In this document: one piece after another, positions 9,445-18,759 of the stretch
How positions within the stretch are numbered: the stretch's first letter is position 1
Layout: each line of letters starts with the position of its first letter
Assembly: GCA_024802545.1 (NCBI GenBank)
Contig: CP103416.1
Location: 310,001-374,000 of the forward strand
Direction: 5' to 3'
DNA: 64,000 nt
From: SAR92 clade bacterium H455
GTDB lineage: Bacteria > Pseudomonadota > Gammaproteobacteria > Pseudomonadales > Porticoccaceae
Translations under genes and position numbers: made by a program
The notes under the pieces: generated by a model
Told to the model about the DNA's origin: nothing
Databases searched by the model: none
The model's input: the letters and a program-made list of their open reading frames with translations, nothing else

Positions 9445-10209
9445 ATGGCTACTCCGCTAACATTTGTTATTAATCTAGATAAAAGTCAGGAGCGTCTGAG
9501 CAGGATCTCGGCGCGGCTAGGTGAGCTCGAAATGCCTTTTGAACGTGTCGCGGCAATTTATGGAGCCGATTTAAATGAAAGGCAATTAAAAGCTGTTTAC
9601 AGCGAATCATTAAATGCTAAGTCATATCGGCGGCCATTAAGTCGTGCTGAAATAGGCTGTTACATGAGTCATCTTAAGGCATGGCAGACGATTGTTGACA
9701 GAGAGTTAGCCTGTGCGTTGATTATTGAAGATGATTTAGTGATTGATGCAGAACTAAAGGACTTTATAGAAAGTCTGAGTCATTCAACGGGCAGTTGGGA
9801 TATCGTTAAATTCTATTGCCGCAAAAAAAATCCGAAAATTATTTCTCGCACAGCTATCGATAGTCGGCATGATTTATGCCGCTTTAAGAAAATTCCGATC
9901 GGCAATTTAGCTCAGCTAATAACTTTAGATGGCGCCAAAAAATTACTCGCAGCACGACAGCCGTTTGGTCGCCCCGTAGATGATGATATCCAGCATTGGT
10001 GGGAAGCTGATCTAAATGTGCTAGGGGTGTTTCCGCCGGTTGTTCATGTGATACCGAATGCTAAAAGTGACATAGAGCAGCAGGGCATGAGAAAGGGGAA
10101 AAGACAAAATTTCAGGCCTTGGCACGGTGCTTTTTTGCGTGCCAAATATGAGTACAGATTGCGCACTGCGCTCCAGAAAGCCCCACTGCCAACATTGGTG
10201 GGCGGATAA
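9445..10209 (+). CDS. Glycosyltransferase family 25 (LPS biosynthesis type)
   Basis: The N-terminus LTFVINLDKSQERLSRISAR, then FERVAAIYGADL, then the LSRAEIGCYMSHLKAWQTIV and ALIIEDDLVIDAE motifs are the hallmark order of GT25 enzymes such as LPS beta-1,4-galactosyltransferases (LpsA/Lex1 type). An open frame begins at a TTG at 9403, directly after the previous stop. The ATG at 9445 starts the homologous part and is preferred, giving 254 residues. Base composition looks more AT-rich than in the flanking housekeeping genes, common for surface-glycan genes. It lies in the cassette before waaA. The sugar specificity is unknown. Confidence 0.8.
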   Translation: MATPLTFVINLDKSQERLSRISARLGELEMPFERVAAIYGADLNERQLKAVYSESLNAKSYRRPLSRAEIGCYMSHLKAWQTIVDRELACALIIEDDLVIDAELKDFIESLSHSTGSWDIVKFYCRKKNPKIISRTAIDSRHDLCRFKKIPIGNLAQLITLDGAKKLLAARQPFGRPVDDDIQHWWEADLNVLGVFPPVVHVIPNAKSDIEQQGMRKGKRQNFRPWHGAFLRAKYEYRLRTALQKAPLPTLVGG

Positions 10210-10234
10210 AAATCATAGCTAGGATGAGGTTTTA

Positions 10235-11065
10235 ATGAGAGGCTTTAGGCGCGACCTTCTCGATTTGTCGGGAAACTTAAAAGTACTGAGAGAAGTGAAA
10301 GACAGTGGGCAGCCCTACCAGAGTATTCGTTACTTTAATGCTGTGGCCAATTGGGGTGATCATATCAACCCCTATATTATTGAAAAAATGACTGGAAAAA
10401 CGGTTGTTCAAAGTACCTTCGGCTGGACGGAGCATCTGTTAGCGGTGGGCAGCGTTCTTCGTAATGCCAACCGCAATAGTATTGTTTGGGGATCAGGGTT
10501 TATTTCTAGCTCCTCAAAGCCGAGAGCAAAGCCGAAAAAAATTGCTGCTGTGCGAGGTCCGCTTACCGGTCAGCGGCTCACTGATCTGGGCTATACAAAC
10601 CCGCATGTCTTCGGTGATCCGGCTTTACTGATGCCGCGCTTTTACAATCCGCAAGTAGCCAAAGAACATAAAATTGGATTGGTGGCGCATTATGCGGAAA
10701 AGGGTGATGCGGTTGTGGAATACCTTATTTCTCTAGGTATACATCCTGTCGATATCCAGCTGCCGGTTGAGCCTTTTATCGACGAGCTGTGCAAATGTGA
10801 AACAATCGTATCCTCATCAATGCACGGCCTGATTGCTGCCGATGCCTACGGTATCCCAAACCGCTGGCTGCAACTTTCAGATAAGTTGGTGGGTGGTGAG
10901 TTTAAGTTTCAAGACTACTATGGTGGGATTGGTGTTGTTGGCGAAACGCCACTAAAAACATCCGAACTTTTTGCCATTCAGAGTCGAGACGAACTGATTG
11001 CATTGACCAGTAAGAAAGACATAGACCTGGACTTAGATAAGCTCTATGACGCTTTTCCTGGCTAG
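10235..11065 (+). CDS. Polysaccharide pyruvyl transferase family protein
   Basis: A 276-residue protein with the layout of the polysaccharide pyruvyl transferase family (PF04230 type): NWGDHINPYII near residue 45, IVWGSGFISS near 90, AAVRGPLTGQRLTDLG near 110, VFGDPALLMP near 130, and the C-terminal VSSSMHGLIAADAYGIP near 195. Such enzymes usually add ketal-linked pyruvate from phosphoenolpyruvate to a surface sugar, though some family members act differently. A good ribosome binding site (GATGAGG) precedes the ATG. It closes the three-gene glycan cassette before waaA. The acceptor is unknown. Confidence 0.78.
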   Translation: MRGFRRDLLDLSGNLKVLREVKDSGQPYQSIRYFNAVANWGDHINPYIIEKMTGKTVVQSTFGWTEHLLAVGSVLRNANRNSIVWGSGFISSSSKPRAKPKKIAAVRGPLTGQRLTDLGYTNPHVFGDPALLMPRFYNPQVAKEHKIGLVAHYAEKGDAVVEYLISLGIHPVDIQLPVEPFIDELCKCETIVSSSMHGLIAADAYGIPNRWLQLSDKLVGGEFKFQDYYGGIGVVGETPLKTSELFAIQSRDELIALTSKKDIDLDLDKLYDAFPG

Positions 11066-11171
11066 CGCTTTAATATAGTGCATGGAGGCTGTTTTAGGAG
11101 GGCGCAGCAATCCGGTAATTTTTCTTGAGTTAGGCGCTTTGATTTAGACGCTATGTTATTCTGCGCAAATC

Positions 11172-12461
11172 ATGAAACTTTGCTTTTTGCCAAGACTGAT
11201 TTATTCAGTCATATTCTATCTTCTTACGCCTGTTATTCTGTTGCGTCTGCTCTACCGCGCCATAAAAGCGCCTGCCTATGCGGGGCGATGGTTTGAGCGC
11301 TTCGGTTTTTTCACGCCCTCTGATTCATGCAAAGATATCATCTGGCTGCACGCCGTCTCAGTCGGCGAAACCCTCGCCGCAGTGCCTTTGGTAAAAGCCT
11401 TGCAGGCCAAATACCCAGATCATCGTTTGCTGATTACCTGTATGACCCCCACCGGATCTGAGCGCATTACCGCTGCCTTTGGAGACTCTGTAGATCACTG
11501 CTACGCACCCTATGATGCGCCCGATGCAGTGGCGCGTTTTCTCAAGCGCGTGCAGCCTAAGATGCTGATTATCATGGAGACCGAACTCTGGCCGAATACG
11601 GTTGCCGCCTGTTGTAAACGTCAGATCCCGGTGATTCTGGCCAATGCGCGGCTCTCTGAAAAATCCGCCCGCGGCTACGGCCGGGTGTCGGGGCTGAGCA
11701 GTCCGATGTTTTCGCAACTAACTGCCGTTGCAGCCCAGCACGGAGATGATGGCGCGCGCTTTACTGCCCTCGGATTACCCGCAGAAAATCTTCATATCAG
11801 TGGCAATATCAAATTTGATCTCGATCTGAGTATTCAAATTAGACAGAGTGCAGCGGCGTTGAGGCAACAGTGGAGCGGCTCTAGTCAGCGACCAATTTTT
11901 CTCGCTGCCAGCACCCACCGCGGTGAAGACGAAATTATTCTGCAAGCTTTTAGCCTGATCAAACAGTCAGTCAATGATGCACTGCTGGTATTGGTGCCCC
12001 GGCATCCGGAACGCTTTAATCAGGTGGGGGATCTCTGTCTCGAGGCTGGCTTCAGCCTGGCCCGACGCAGTAATAATGATCTGACTGACACGGCGGATAT
12101 ATTGCTTGGCGATACCATGGGCGAGCTGATGACATTCTTCGGCGCCTGCGATATCGCCTTTGTTGGCGGCAGCTTGGTCGCTAACGGCGGTCACAATATG
12201 ATCGAGCCTGCAGCCTGGGGCAAGCCGACGCTGAGCGGCTTATCAGTGTTTAATTTTGCTGAGGTATCGCGACTATTAGCCGAGGCTGGAGGGCTCTCTC
12301 TGGTCGAGAATGCTGCGGCATTGGCAGAGGCGGTGATAACGTTAATCAAAAACCCAGAGCAGGCCCAGCAGATGGGTCGGCAAGCACAACAGATTGCCGA
12401 GGCAAACCGCGGTGCGCTAGACAGATTGTTGGTAGTGATTGATAACAGCTTGAGCGGATGA
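11172..12461 (+). CDS. waaA: 3-deoxy-D-manno-octulosonic acid (Kdo) transferase
   Basis: WaaA (KdtA) transfers Kdo from CMP-Kdo to lipid IVA at the inner membrane, starting the LPS inner core. The 429 residues match the family length (425 in E. coli). The N-terminal hydrophobic segment (about residues 7-30) is the membrane anchor. The IIWLHAVSVGETLAAVPLV motif carries the catalytic Glu. ETELWPNTVAACCKRQIPVILANARLS and AFVGGSLVANGGHNMIEPAAWGKP are diagnostic. It follows the glycan cassette after a gap of 106 bases. The stop codon lies inside a short tandem repeat that continues into the intergenic region. Confidence 0.96.
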   Translation: MKLCFLPRLIYSVIFYLLTPVILLRLLYRAIKAPAYAGRWFERFGFFTPSDSCKDIIWLHAVSVGETLAAVPLVKALQAKYPDHRLLITCMTPTGSERITAAFGDSVDHCYAPYDAPDAVARFLKRVQPKMLIIMETELWPNTVAACCKRQIPVILANARLSEKSARGYGRVSGLSSPMFSQLTAVAAQHGDDGARFTALGLPAENLHISGNIKFDLDLSIQIRQSAAALRQQWSGSSQRPIFLAASTHRGEDEIILQAFSLIKQSVNDALLVLVPRHPERFNQVGDLCLEAGFSLARRSNNDLTDTADILLGDTMGELMTFFGACDIAFVGGSLVANGGHNMIEPAAWGKPTLSGLSVFNFAEVSRLLAEAGGLSLVENAAALAEAVITLIKNPEQAQQMGRQAQQIAEANRGALDRLLVVIDNSLSG

Positions 12462-12518
12462 CAGCCCTGAGCCAATAAACAGCCCTGAGCGGATAGACAG
12501 CCCTGAGCCAATGAAAAG
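12452..12518. repeat. Tandem 18-bp repeat between waaA and tolC
   Basis: About 3.7 units with a period of 17-18 bases can be read, each starting GAGC and ending in CAGCCCT: 12452-12468, 12469-12486, 12487-12504, and a partial unit 12505-12518. Units alternate between GAGCGGAT and GAGCCAAT cores. The first unit overlaps the waaA stop codon, so a change in copy number would not shift waaA itself. The repeat runs directly into the tolC terminator-like hairpin. Confidence 0.8.
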
Positions 12519-12542
12519 ACCCGAGATGTCCATCGTCTCAGG
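12513..12542 (-). terminator. Probable terminator of tolC
   Basis: On the minus strand CCTGAGA and TCTCGGG can pair (7 bp with one G-T wobble) around a loop of about 9 bases, followed by TCTTTTC. It lies 15 bases beyond the tolC stop codon. The stem is short, so confidence is modest. Confidence 0.4.
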
Positions 12543-12556
12543 CCATTCAAATCAAC

Positions 12557-13921
12557 TTACTGATTGGCCGCTTTGTTAATTACCAGCTGCGGATCCAACC
12601 AAGCATTGAGCTCATAGACATCATCCGGAGATAGCTGGCCGGCCACCTCCTTTAACCGCATCATCGACAAAATATAGTCATAACGGGCATTGGCAAAATT
12701 GCGCCGGGCCTGGAAGACGGTACGCTGAGCCACCAACACATCGACAATATTTCGCGTGCCCACTTCATAACCCGCCTGAGTGGCCTGCAGAGCGCTGTCC
12801 GCCGAGATAATCGACTGAGCGCGAGCTTTGACTCTTGCGGTGTTGGTCAATACCAGCTGATGCAGGGAGCGAGTGGCCTGAACCGTATTGCGCTTGGTGG
12901 CTATATAACCTTCATCAGAGGCAAGAGACCGTTGTTTAGCTTGACGACGCTGGGCATCCAGTGAACCGCCGAGCCAGATTGGCATAGTCACTGAGATCGC
13001 GAATGCATTGCCATCCTGTTGGCTGTCAAAGGGGTCGTTGTATCTGGTGCCATCGGAGTCTGAGTCAAAGTATGTGGCGCTGCCGGTAACCTTTGGCAGG
13101 CGCGCTGCGGCAGCTGCTTTGGCATTGTTATAGGCAGCATCTTTGCCGAGCTTAGCGACCTTGAGCGGATAATTATTACCAATCGCAAAATCAACCCACT
13201 CGCTATTGCTTAGTGGTTGCGGGTTAGTGGCAACAAATTTTTCCGCTAGTCCGGCAAGCACATTGTGATCTTCACCGGTAAGTACTTGCAGCTGCTCAAA
13301 GGCGATATTCAATGCACCCTGGGCTTCGAGACTATTCACAACTGCATCGTCGTAAACAGCCTGAGCTTCGTGCACATCAGTAACCGGCAGCAGGCCCACT
13401 TCGAAACGTTCGCGAGTCTGTTCTAGCTGGCGCTGAATGGCACGCTCTTCAGCATTGCGCGTCTGCATATTGTCGTAGGCACGTAGCACATTAAAGTAAG
13501 CATCGCTGACGCGAATGATAAGGCTCTGCTGATCTGCGGCGAACTGCGCGCGAGCACTTTCACTCAGAGACTTACTGCCCTGAAAGCGGTACCAAGAGGG
13601 CATGTCGAAAATAGCTTGGCTGAGAGAAGCGCCGTAAGAAGTGCTGTCGCTATCAATGGTGCCGCCAGTGCCAAATAGCGGGGAGCTATCGTCAGTTTCA
13701 GACTCTTTGTATTCGCCGGTTATAGACAATTGCGGCAGCAGCGCTGCGCGACTGATGTTTTTTCCTTCGCGGTCAGCGTTAAAAGTAGCCCTTGCGGCTC
13801 TCAATACGGGATCGTTTTCCAGGGCACTTTCATATATATCGACAAGGGAATCAGAGACCGCTAGCTGCGGGGCTAAAAAAGCGACAGCAACAATCAAAAA
13901 ATGTTTTTTAACAATGTGCAT
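12557..13921 (-). CDS. tolC: TolC-family outer membrane efflux protein
   Basis: A 454-residue outer-membrane channel protein. The N-terminus has a signal peptide (hydrophobic stretch about residues 8-22, ending near AVSD). Mature TolC repeats follow: LVDIYESALENDPVLRAARA and RAALLPQLSITGEYKES in the first half, and NYPLKVAKLGKDAAYNNAKAA and RLPKVTGSATYF in the second. This duplicated arrangement is that of the TolC/TIGR01844 group. It is divergent from nudF, exactly as in E. coli, which supports the tolC assignment over a generic efflux porin. It would provide the exit duct for RND, ABC or type I systems. Confidence 0.93.
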   Translation of the reverse strand: MHIVKKHFLIVAVAFLAPQLAVSDSLVDIYESALENDPVLRAARATFNADREGKNISRAALLPQLSITGEYKESETDDSSPLFGTGGTIDSDSTSYGASLSQAIFDMPSWYRFQGSKSLSESARAQFAADQQSLIIRVSDAYFNVLRAYDNMQTRNAEERAIQRQLEQTRERFEVGLLPVTDVHEAQAVYDDAVVNSLEAQGALNIAFEQLQVLTGEDHNVLAGLAEKFVATNPQPLSNSEWVDFAIGNNYPLKVAKLGKDAAYNNAKAAAAARLPKVTGSATYFDSDSDGTRYNDPFDSQQDGNAFAISVTMPIWLGGSLDAQRRQAKQRSLASDEGYIATKRNTVQATRSLHQLVLTNTARVKARAQSIISADSALQATQAGYEVGTRNIVDVLVAQRTVFQARRNFANARYDYILSMMRLKEVAGQLSPDDVYELNAWLDPQLVINKAANQ

Positions 13922-14145
13922 ATGACCTCCATTTGGACGGCAGTAGTTTAGCAGGTTTACCTCGAAGACATAGGCTGTCTTTAATGACCAGGCACCAATT
14001 TAGGGCGGATTGCAAAATCGTTGCGCCATGAAAAACTGGTGCGTTACGCCGAACTAAAGGTTAGACGTTTTGAATGATCAAATAGTTTAAGATCAAACGT
14101 AAAAGATACTCCAGATACATGTAATCAGAGAGTGATGCCCAGACC

Positions 14146-14760
14146 ATGGACAAAAAACACCGCTTCGGCCCTTCGGACTATCGGCTTAAATCTACCGAGA
14201 CAGTCTTTCAGGGCTTTTTTAAAATGACTCGAATGACTGTTGAGCACCGATTGTTTGGCGGTGGTTGGAGTAAACCGCTGCGTCGCGAGCTATTCCAACG
14301 AGGCGATGCGGTAGGCGTCCTGCTTTATGATCCCCGCAATCACCGGGTTGGTCTAATCGAACAGTTTCGACCAGGTGCGCTAAATGAAGCCCGTGGTCCC
14401 TGGCAGTATGAAGTTATTGCCGGCATGATCGAGCCGGGAGAGAGCCTTGAGCAAGTTGCAGCTAGAGAGCTAGAGGAAGAGAGCGGAGTTGAAGTGGAAA
14501 AATTGCTGCCGATCTGCGACTATCTGGTCAGCTCCGGTGGCACAGACGAAAAAATGCACCTCTTCTGTGGTCTTGCGGATCTCCGCGAGCGCGGCGGCAT
14601 CTTTGGGGTAGATCGCGAGAGCGAAGATATTCTGCTGCACGTTTGGTCCTACGCTGAGACCATGGAGGCGTTTTCACAGGGCCTCCTCAACAGCGCGGCC
14701 ATGTCAGTTGCATTGTTTTGGCTACAATTAAACCACCAGCAGTTGAGACTTGAGTCTTGA
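14146..14760 (+). CDS. nudF: ADP-ribose pyrophosphatase
   Basis: A 204-residue Nudix hydrolase that cleaves ADP-ribose to AMP and ribose 5-phosphate. The Nudix box is intact: GMIEPGESLEQVAARELEEE followed by SGV, around residues 98-120, with the REUXEEXGU helix residues in place. FRPGALNEARGPWQYEVIAG upstream of it is typical of the NudF/ADPRase subgroup. Length fits E. coli NudF (209). It is the first gene of the nudF-yqiB-cpdA-yqiA-parE series and is divergent from tolC across about 224 bases that must hold both promoters. Confidence 0.95.
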   Translation: MDKKHRFGPSDYRLKSTETVFQGFFKMTRMTVEHRLFGGGWSKPLRRELFQRGDAVGVLLYDPRNHRVGLIEQFRPGALNEARGPWQYEVIAGMIEPGESLEQVAARELEEESGVEVEKLLPICDYLVSSGGTDEKMHLFCGLADLRERGGIFGVDRESEDILLHVWSYAETMEAFSQGLLNSAAMSVALFWLQLNHQQLRLES

Positions 14761-14820
14761 ATATCAGCCTAATAAAAGCCACTAAAGTGAAAAAGCTAAC
14801 TGCATCACGACCAGCGAGTA

Positions 14821-15273
14821 ATGACTTTGTCAGTATCTGAACGCCGACGTCAACGACACAATCTGCAGCGCCTGCACGGCGAGTGTGAGCTCAATTACGT
14901 GCGTCTGCTGAGACTGATGCCGGGGCCGCCGCAGCTGGGTCAAAGTATTGGCGTGGATTTCACCCATGAGTCGAACAGTGGCATGCATCTTCGTACAGAT
15001 GAGGTCACGCGCTATACGCACCTTTTAAGTATCTCTGCCAAAAGTGCAAGACCAGAGTGGTTGCCAGAGATTCAGATTAAAGTGCGCATCTATCACGATG
15101 CGAAAATGGCTGAAGTGGTGGAATGGTGCAGCGACAGAACTATCCCCTGGGAGCTGGCAGAAAAATCGTCAATGCAGGCGCCGGATGAAAAATGGCAGTG
15201 GAACATGTTTTTAAGTGACCTGTTAGCTCATGGTTTAAGTCATGGCATGAGCAAAGTAAAAGTGTCCCTTTAA
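14821..15273 (+). CDS. yqiB: DUF1249 family protein, YqiB-like
   Basis: A 150-residue soluble protein of the DUF1249 family. The start NLQRLHGECELNYVRLLRLM and the later KVRIYHDAKMAEVVEW and KWQWNMFLSDLLAHGLSHG segments are conserved in YqiB proteins. Function is not established. It sits between nudF and cpdA just as in E. coli, and the order is the strongest support. No signal peptide or membrane segment is seen. Confidence 0.88.
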   Translation: MTLSVSERRRQRHNLQRLHGECELNYVRLLRLMPGPPQLGQSIGVDFTHESNSGMHLRTDEVTRYTHLLSISAKSARPEWLPEIQIKVRIYHDAKMAEVVEWCSDRTIPWELAEKSSMQAPDEKWQWNMFLSDLLAHGLSHGMSKVKVSL

Positions 15274-15322
15274 GCCGCCACTTTTCCCCATAAACTGACA
15301 GTAAGGCAGCGCGAGAGATTCC

Positions 15323-16108
15323 ATGAGTACAGTGCATATTACCCAAATCACCGATTTGCACCTGGGTGCAAACGAGCAGGAAACCCTCGGCGGCGTCACC
15401 ACCTTTGAGGGTTTTAAAGCTGCACTACAAGCCTCGGACGATCAGGGTCGCGCCGATAACCTGTTGCTACTTACCGGTGATCTGGCCAGCGACTATCAGG
15501 CCGGCGCCTACCAACTGCTGAATAAAACCCTCGCGGAAAAGCAGCGCCAGGCACTTTGGTTGCCTGGCAATCATGATCATCTCGAGACCATGGAGGCTAA
15601 TCTGACAGCCTTCCCGCGAGTGCGTATTTATGAAGCTGGTGCCTGGGGCATAATTTTATTAGACAGCTCCAAAGTGGGTCAGCCTGGCGGACATTTTTCT
15701 GAACCAGAGCTTCAGTTCGCCGAGCAGAGTCTAAAGCAGCTAGCCAGCAAGTTTGTCTTAGTGGCAGTGCATCACTCACCAGTGCTGGTTAATTCCGCCT
15801 GGCTCGACCAGCAGCAAATCGACAATCATCAGCGTCTCTATGATCTGCTTGCGGCCCATGGCCAGGTCAAGGCCGTAGTCACAGGTCACGTTCATCAGCA
15901 CCACGACAGTCTCTGGGGAAATATCCCAGTCTATTCAACACCCTCAAGCTGCGTTCAATTCGAGCAGCACAGCCATGACTTTGGTCTCGCCGATAAACCT
16001 CCCGGCTATCGCTGGCTGGATTTGCATGAGGACGGCAGCCTTAATACCGGCGTCGAATTCCTCAAAGATTTTGCCCAGCAGTGCGATCGCAGCTGCGCCG
16101 GTTATTAA
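15323..16108 (+). CDS. cpdA: 3',5'-cyclic-AMP phosphodiesterase
   Basis: A 261-residue calcineurin-type metallophosphoesterase. All metal-ligand blocks are present in order: ITDLHLG (about residues 8-14), LLTGDLASD (about 49), LPGNHDH (about 80), VAVHHSP (about 150) and VTGHVHQHHD (about 190). CpdA hydrolyses cAMP and so would dampen Crp signalling. Its position between yqiB and yqiA matches E. coli. Length is close to the 275 residues of the E. coli protein. Confidence 0.93.
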   Translation: MSTVHITQITDLHLGANEQETLGGVTTFEGFKAALQASDDQGRADNLLLLTGDLASDYQAGAYQLLNKTLAEKQRQALWLPGNHDHLETMEANLTAFPRVRIYEAGAWGIILLDSSKVGQPGGHFSEPELQFAEQSLKQLASKFVLVAVHHSPVLVNSAWLDQQQIDNHQRLYDLLAAHGQVKAVVTGHVHQHHDSLWGNIPVYSTPSSCVQFEQHSHDFGLADKPPGYRWLDLHEDGSLNTGVEFLKDFAQQCDRSCAGY

Positions 16109-16210
16109 TCCGCTCCTCGAGCCTCAGTTATTCACTTGTAGCGCAATCAATCGACCCTAAAGCCATAGCTTTGGCTATAATGTCGCCTTCCAAAAAATAG
16201 ATTGCCGTCA

Positions 16211-16828
16211 ATGCCAACGCTGCTTTATTTACATGGGTTTAACAGTTCGCCAGAGTCCGCGAAGGCGCAGCAGACCCAGCAGTGGTTCGGGCAGAATGCC
16301 CCTGGAACTGAGTTTATTTGCCCCTCGCTGCCACCTTACGCTGATCGGGCTATGGCGCTGTTATGCGAGATAGTTGAGGCGCGTCTGCCAGAGCCAGTAT
16401 TTATTATTGGCAGCTCCATGGGCGGTTTTTTCGCCAGCTGTTTGACCGAGCGCTATGCGCAATTTAATGTCGCAGCAGTGTTGATCAATCCGGCGGTAAG
16501 CCCGGCTCGGGGTTTGGATAAATGGCTCGGTGAAAACAGCAACTATCACAGTGGCGAAACCTGGCTATTCGAGCCGCATCACATCGATGAATATCAGCGC
16601 TGGGACCCAACCGCGATAAAAAATAAAAATAATTATCTAGTGCTATTGCAAAGCGCTGATGAAGTGCTTGATTATCGGGATGCCGAGCAGCGCTACCAAG
16701 GCTGCAAAATAATTCTCGAATCCGGTGGTGATCACAGCTTTATTGATTATCATCGACACTTGGAAACCGTCTACCAGTTCTTACTGTCGGCGGTTCCGAG
16801 CAACCCACAATTACAACCTGACCTGTAG
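16211..16828 (+). CDS. yqiA: YqiA-type esterase (alpha/beta hydrolase)
   Basis: A 205-residue serine esterase of the YqiA (UPF0227) family. The N-terminal LLYLHGFNSSPESAKAQQT motif, the nucleophile elbow IGSSMGGFFA (about residues 69-78) and the C-terminal GGDHSFIDYH with the catalytic His support the call. A TTG three codons upstream also opens the frame, but the ATG at 16211 matches the usual MxTLLYLHGFNSS start. It lies between cpdA and parE and ends 5 bases before parE, suggesting translational coupling. The natural substrate is unknown; acyl-CoA or short esters are hydrolysed by homologs. Confidence 0.93.
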   Translation: MPTLLYLHGFNSSPESAKAQQTQQWFGQNAPGTEFICPSLPPYADRAMALLCEIVEARLPEPVFIIGSSMGGFFASCLTERYAQFNVAAVLINPAVSPARGLDKWLGENSNYHSGETWLFEPHHIDEYQRWDPTAIKNKNNYLVLLQSADEVLDYRDAEQRYQGCKIILESGGDHSFIDYHRHLETVYQFLLSAVPSNPQLQPDL

Positions 16829-16833
16829 GGCGT

Positions 16834-18726
16834 ATGAGCACATATAACGCAGAAGATATTGAAGTCCTCACCGGACTAGACCCGGTGCGCAAGCGCCCGG
16901 GAATGTACACCGACACCAGCCGACCCAATCACCTGGCCCAAGAGGTCATAGATAACAGTGTCGATGAAGCCTTGGCCGGACATGCCAGTCGTATTGATGT
17001 GACCCTGCACAAGGATGGCTCTCTCTCAGTCTGTGATGATGGCCGCGGCATGCCCGTGGACATTCACCCAGAGCAGGGTATTCCCGGTGTCGAGGTGATT
17101 CTCTCGACCCTTCACTCCGGCGGCAAGTTCTCGAACAAAAACTATCAGTTCTCCGGTGGTCTCCACGGTGTGGGTGTCTCGGTGGTCAACGCCCTCTCCG
17201 ACAAGCTTGAACTGACGGTCAAGCGCGGTGGCAGTGTCCATCAGATCACCTTTGCCAATGGCGACAAGACCACAGATCTACAAGTGATCGACAGCTGTGG
17301 CCAGCGCAATACAGGCACCATTCTACGCTTCTGGCCCAACCCGATTTACTTCGACTCGGTTAAGTTCTCACTGCTGCGTTTGCGCCATGTGTTGCGTGCC
17401 AAAGCGGTACTCTGCAGTGGTTTAACCGTGAGCTTCTACGACGAAAATAGCGGCGAGAGCGAAGAGTGGCACTATCAGGACGGCCTGCAAGACTATCTGT
17501 CTGGTGCGCTAGCAGGCTGGGATGTATTGCCCGCCACACCCTTTATCGGTACCTATTCCGCAGCCAATGAAGCGGCCGACTGGGCCGTTCAGTGGATGCC
17601 CGATGGCGGCGATTTGGTGCAAGAGAGCTACGTTAATCTGATCCCCACTCCTCAGGGTGGCACCCATGTCAACGGTCTGCGCACCGGTCTTTTGGATGCC
17701 ATGCGTGAGTTCTGTGAATTCAGAAACCTGCTGCCCCGAGGGGTCAAACTGACTCCAGACGATATCTGGGATCGCTGTAGCTTTGTGCTTTCATCGAAGC
17801 TTGAAGATCCCCAGTTCTCCGGCCAGACCAAAGATCGTCTGTCATCGCGACAGGCCGCAGCCTTTGTTTCCGGTGTGGTGAAAGACTCCTTTAGCCTGTG
17901 GCTCAATCAGCACACAGAAGAGGCTGAAAAACTTGCTGAACTCTGTATCTTCAGCGCCCAGAGCCGCATGCGTGCGAGTAAAAAAGTTGTCCGTAAAAAG
18001 ATCACTCAGGGCCCAGCACTGCCGGGCAAACTGGCCGACTGTTCCAGCGGCGAGCCAGAGCGCTGTGAAATATTCTTCGTCGAGGGAGACTCTGCTGGTG
18101 GTTCTGCCAAGCAGGCCCGCAACCGTGAAAATCAGGCGATCATGCCCCTGCGAGGTAAGATCCTCAATACCTGGGAAGTGGACTCTCAAGAGATCCTCGG
18201 TTCTCAGGAAGTCCACGATATCTCCGTGGCCCTGGGCATAGATCCCGCCATCGAGAATCTCGACAAGCTGCGCTATCACAAAGTCTGCATCCTCGCTGAC
18301 GCCGACTCCGATGGACTGCATATTGCGACTCTGATCTGCGCGTTGTTTGTGCGTCACTTCCGCTCTCTAGTCAGTGCCGGGCATGTCTATGTGGCTATGC
18401 CACCACTGTTCCGCATAGACGTGGGCAAAGAGGTCTATTACGCCCTCGATGAGTCGGAAAAGCAGGGCATCCTCGACCGCATTGAAGCCGAGAACAAGCG
18501 CGGCAAGGTCAATGTGCAGCGTTTTAAAGGACTGGGTGAAATGAACCCATTACAACTGCGCGAAACCACCATGAACCCAGACACCCGCCGTCTGGTGCAG
18601 CTCACCGTGGATGTGGATGATAATACCGACTCAATAATGGATATGTTGCTGGCCAAGAAGCGCTCTCCTGACCGTCGCACTTGGCTGGAAAGTAAAGGCA
18701 ATCTGGCTGGCATAGCGGATCTTTAA
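16834..18726 (+). CDS. parE: DNA topoisomerase IV subunit B
   Basis: ParE is the ATPase subunit of topoisomerase IV, which decatenates daughter chromosomes. The 630 residues match E. coli ParE. The GHKL ATPase motifs are VIDNSVDEALAG (about residue 40), VCDDGRGMPV and FSGGLHGVGVSVVNALS. The TOPRIM motif EGDSAGGSAKQ is near residue 415, with PLRGKILN and DADSDGLHI following. GyrB is excluded by the length and the lack of the GyrB insert. It is followed by parC after 33 bases, so both subunits are probably made from one transcript. Confidence 0.97.
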   Translation: MSTYNAEDIEVLTGLDPVRKRPGMYTDTSRPNHLAQEVIDNSVDEALAGHASRIDVTLHKDGSLSVCDDGRGMPVDIHPEQGIPGVEVILSTLHSGGKFSNKNYQFSGGLHGVGVSVVNALSDKLELTVKRGGSVHQITFANGDKTTDLQVIDSCGQRNTGTILRFWPNPIYFDSVKFSLLRLRHVLRAKAVLCSGLTVSFYDENSGESEEWHYQDGLQDYLSGALAGWDVLPATPFIGTYSAANEAADWAVQWMPDGGDLVQESYVNLIPTPQGGTHVNGLRTGLLDAMREFCEFRNLLPRGVKLTPDDIWDRCSFVLSSKLEDPQFSGQTKDRLSSRQAAAFVSGVVKDSFSLWLNQHTEEAEKLAELCIFSAQSRMRASKKVVRKKITQGPALPGKLADCSSGEPERCEIFFVEGDSAGGSAKQARNRENQAIMPLRGKILNTWEVDSQEILGSQEVHDISVALGIDPAIENLDKLRYHKVCILADADSDGLHIATLICALFVRHFRSLVSAGHVYVAMPPLFRIDVGKEVYYALDESEKQGILDRIEAENKRGKVNVQRFKGLGEMNPLQLRETTMNPDTRRLVQLTVDVDDNTDSIMDMLLAKKRSPDRRTWLESKGNLAGIADL

Positions 18727-18759
18727 AAAATTAAGTGTTTTTGATAAATAGGAAAAACG

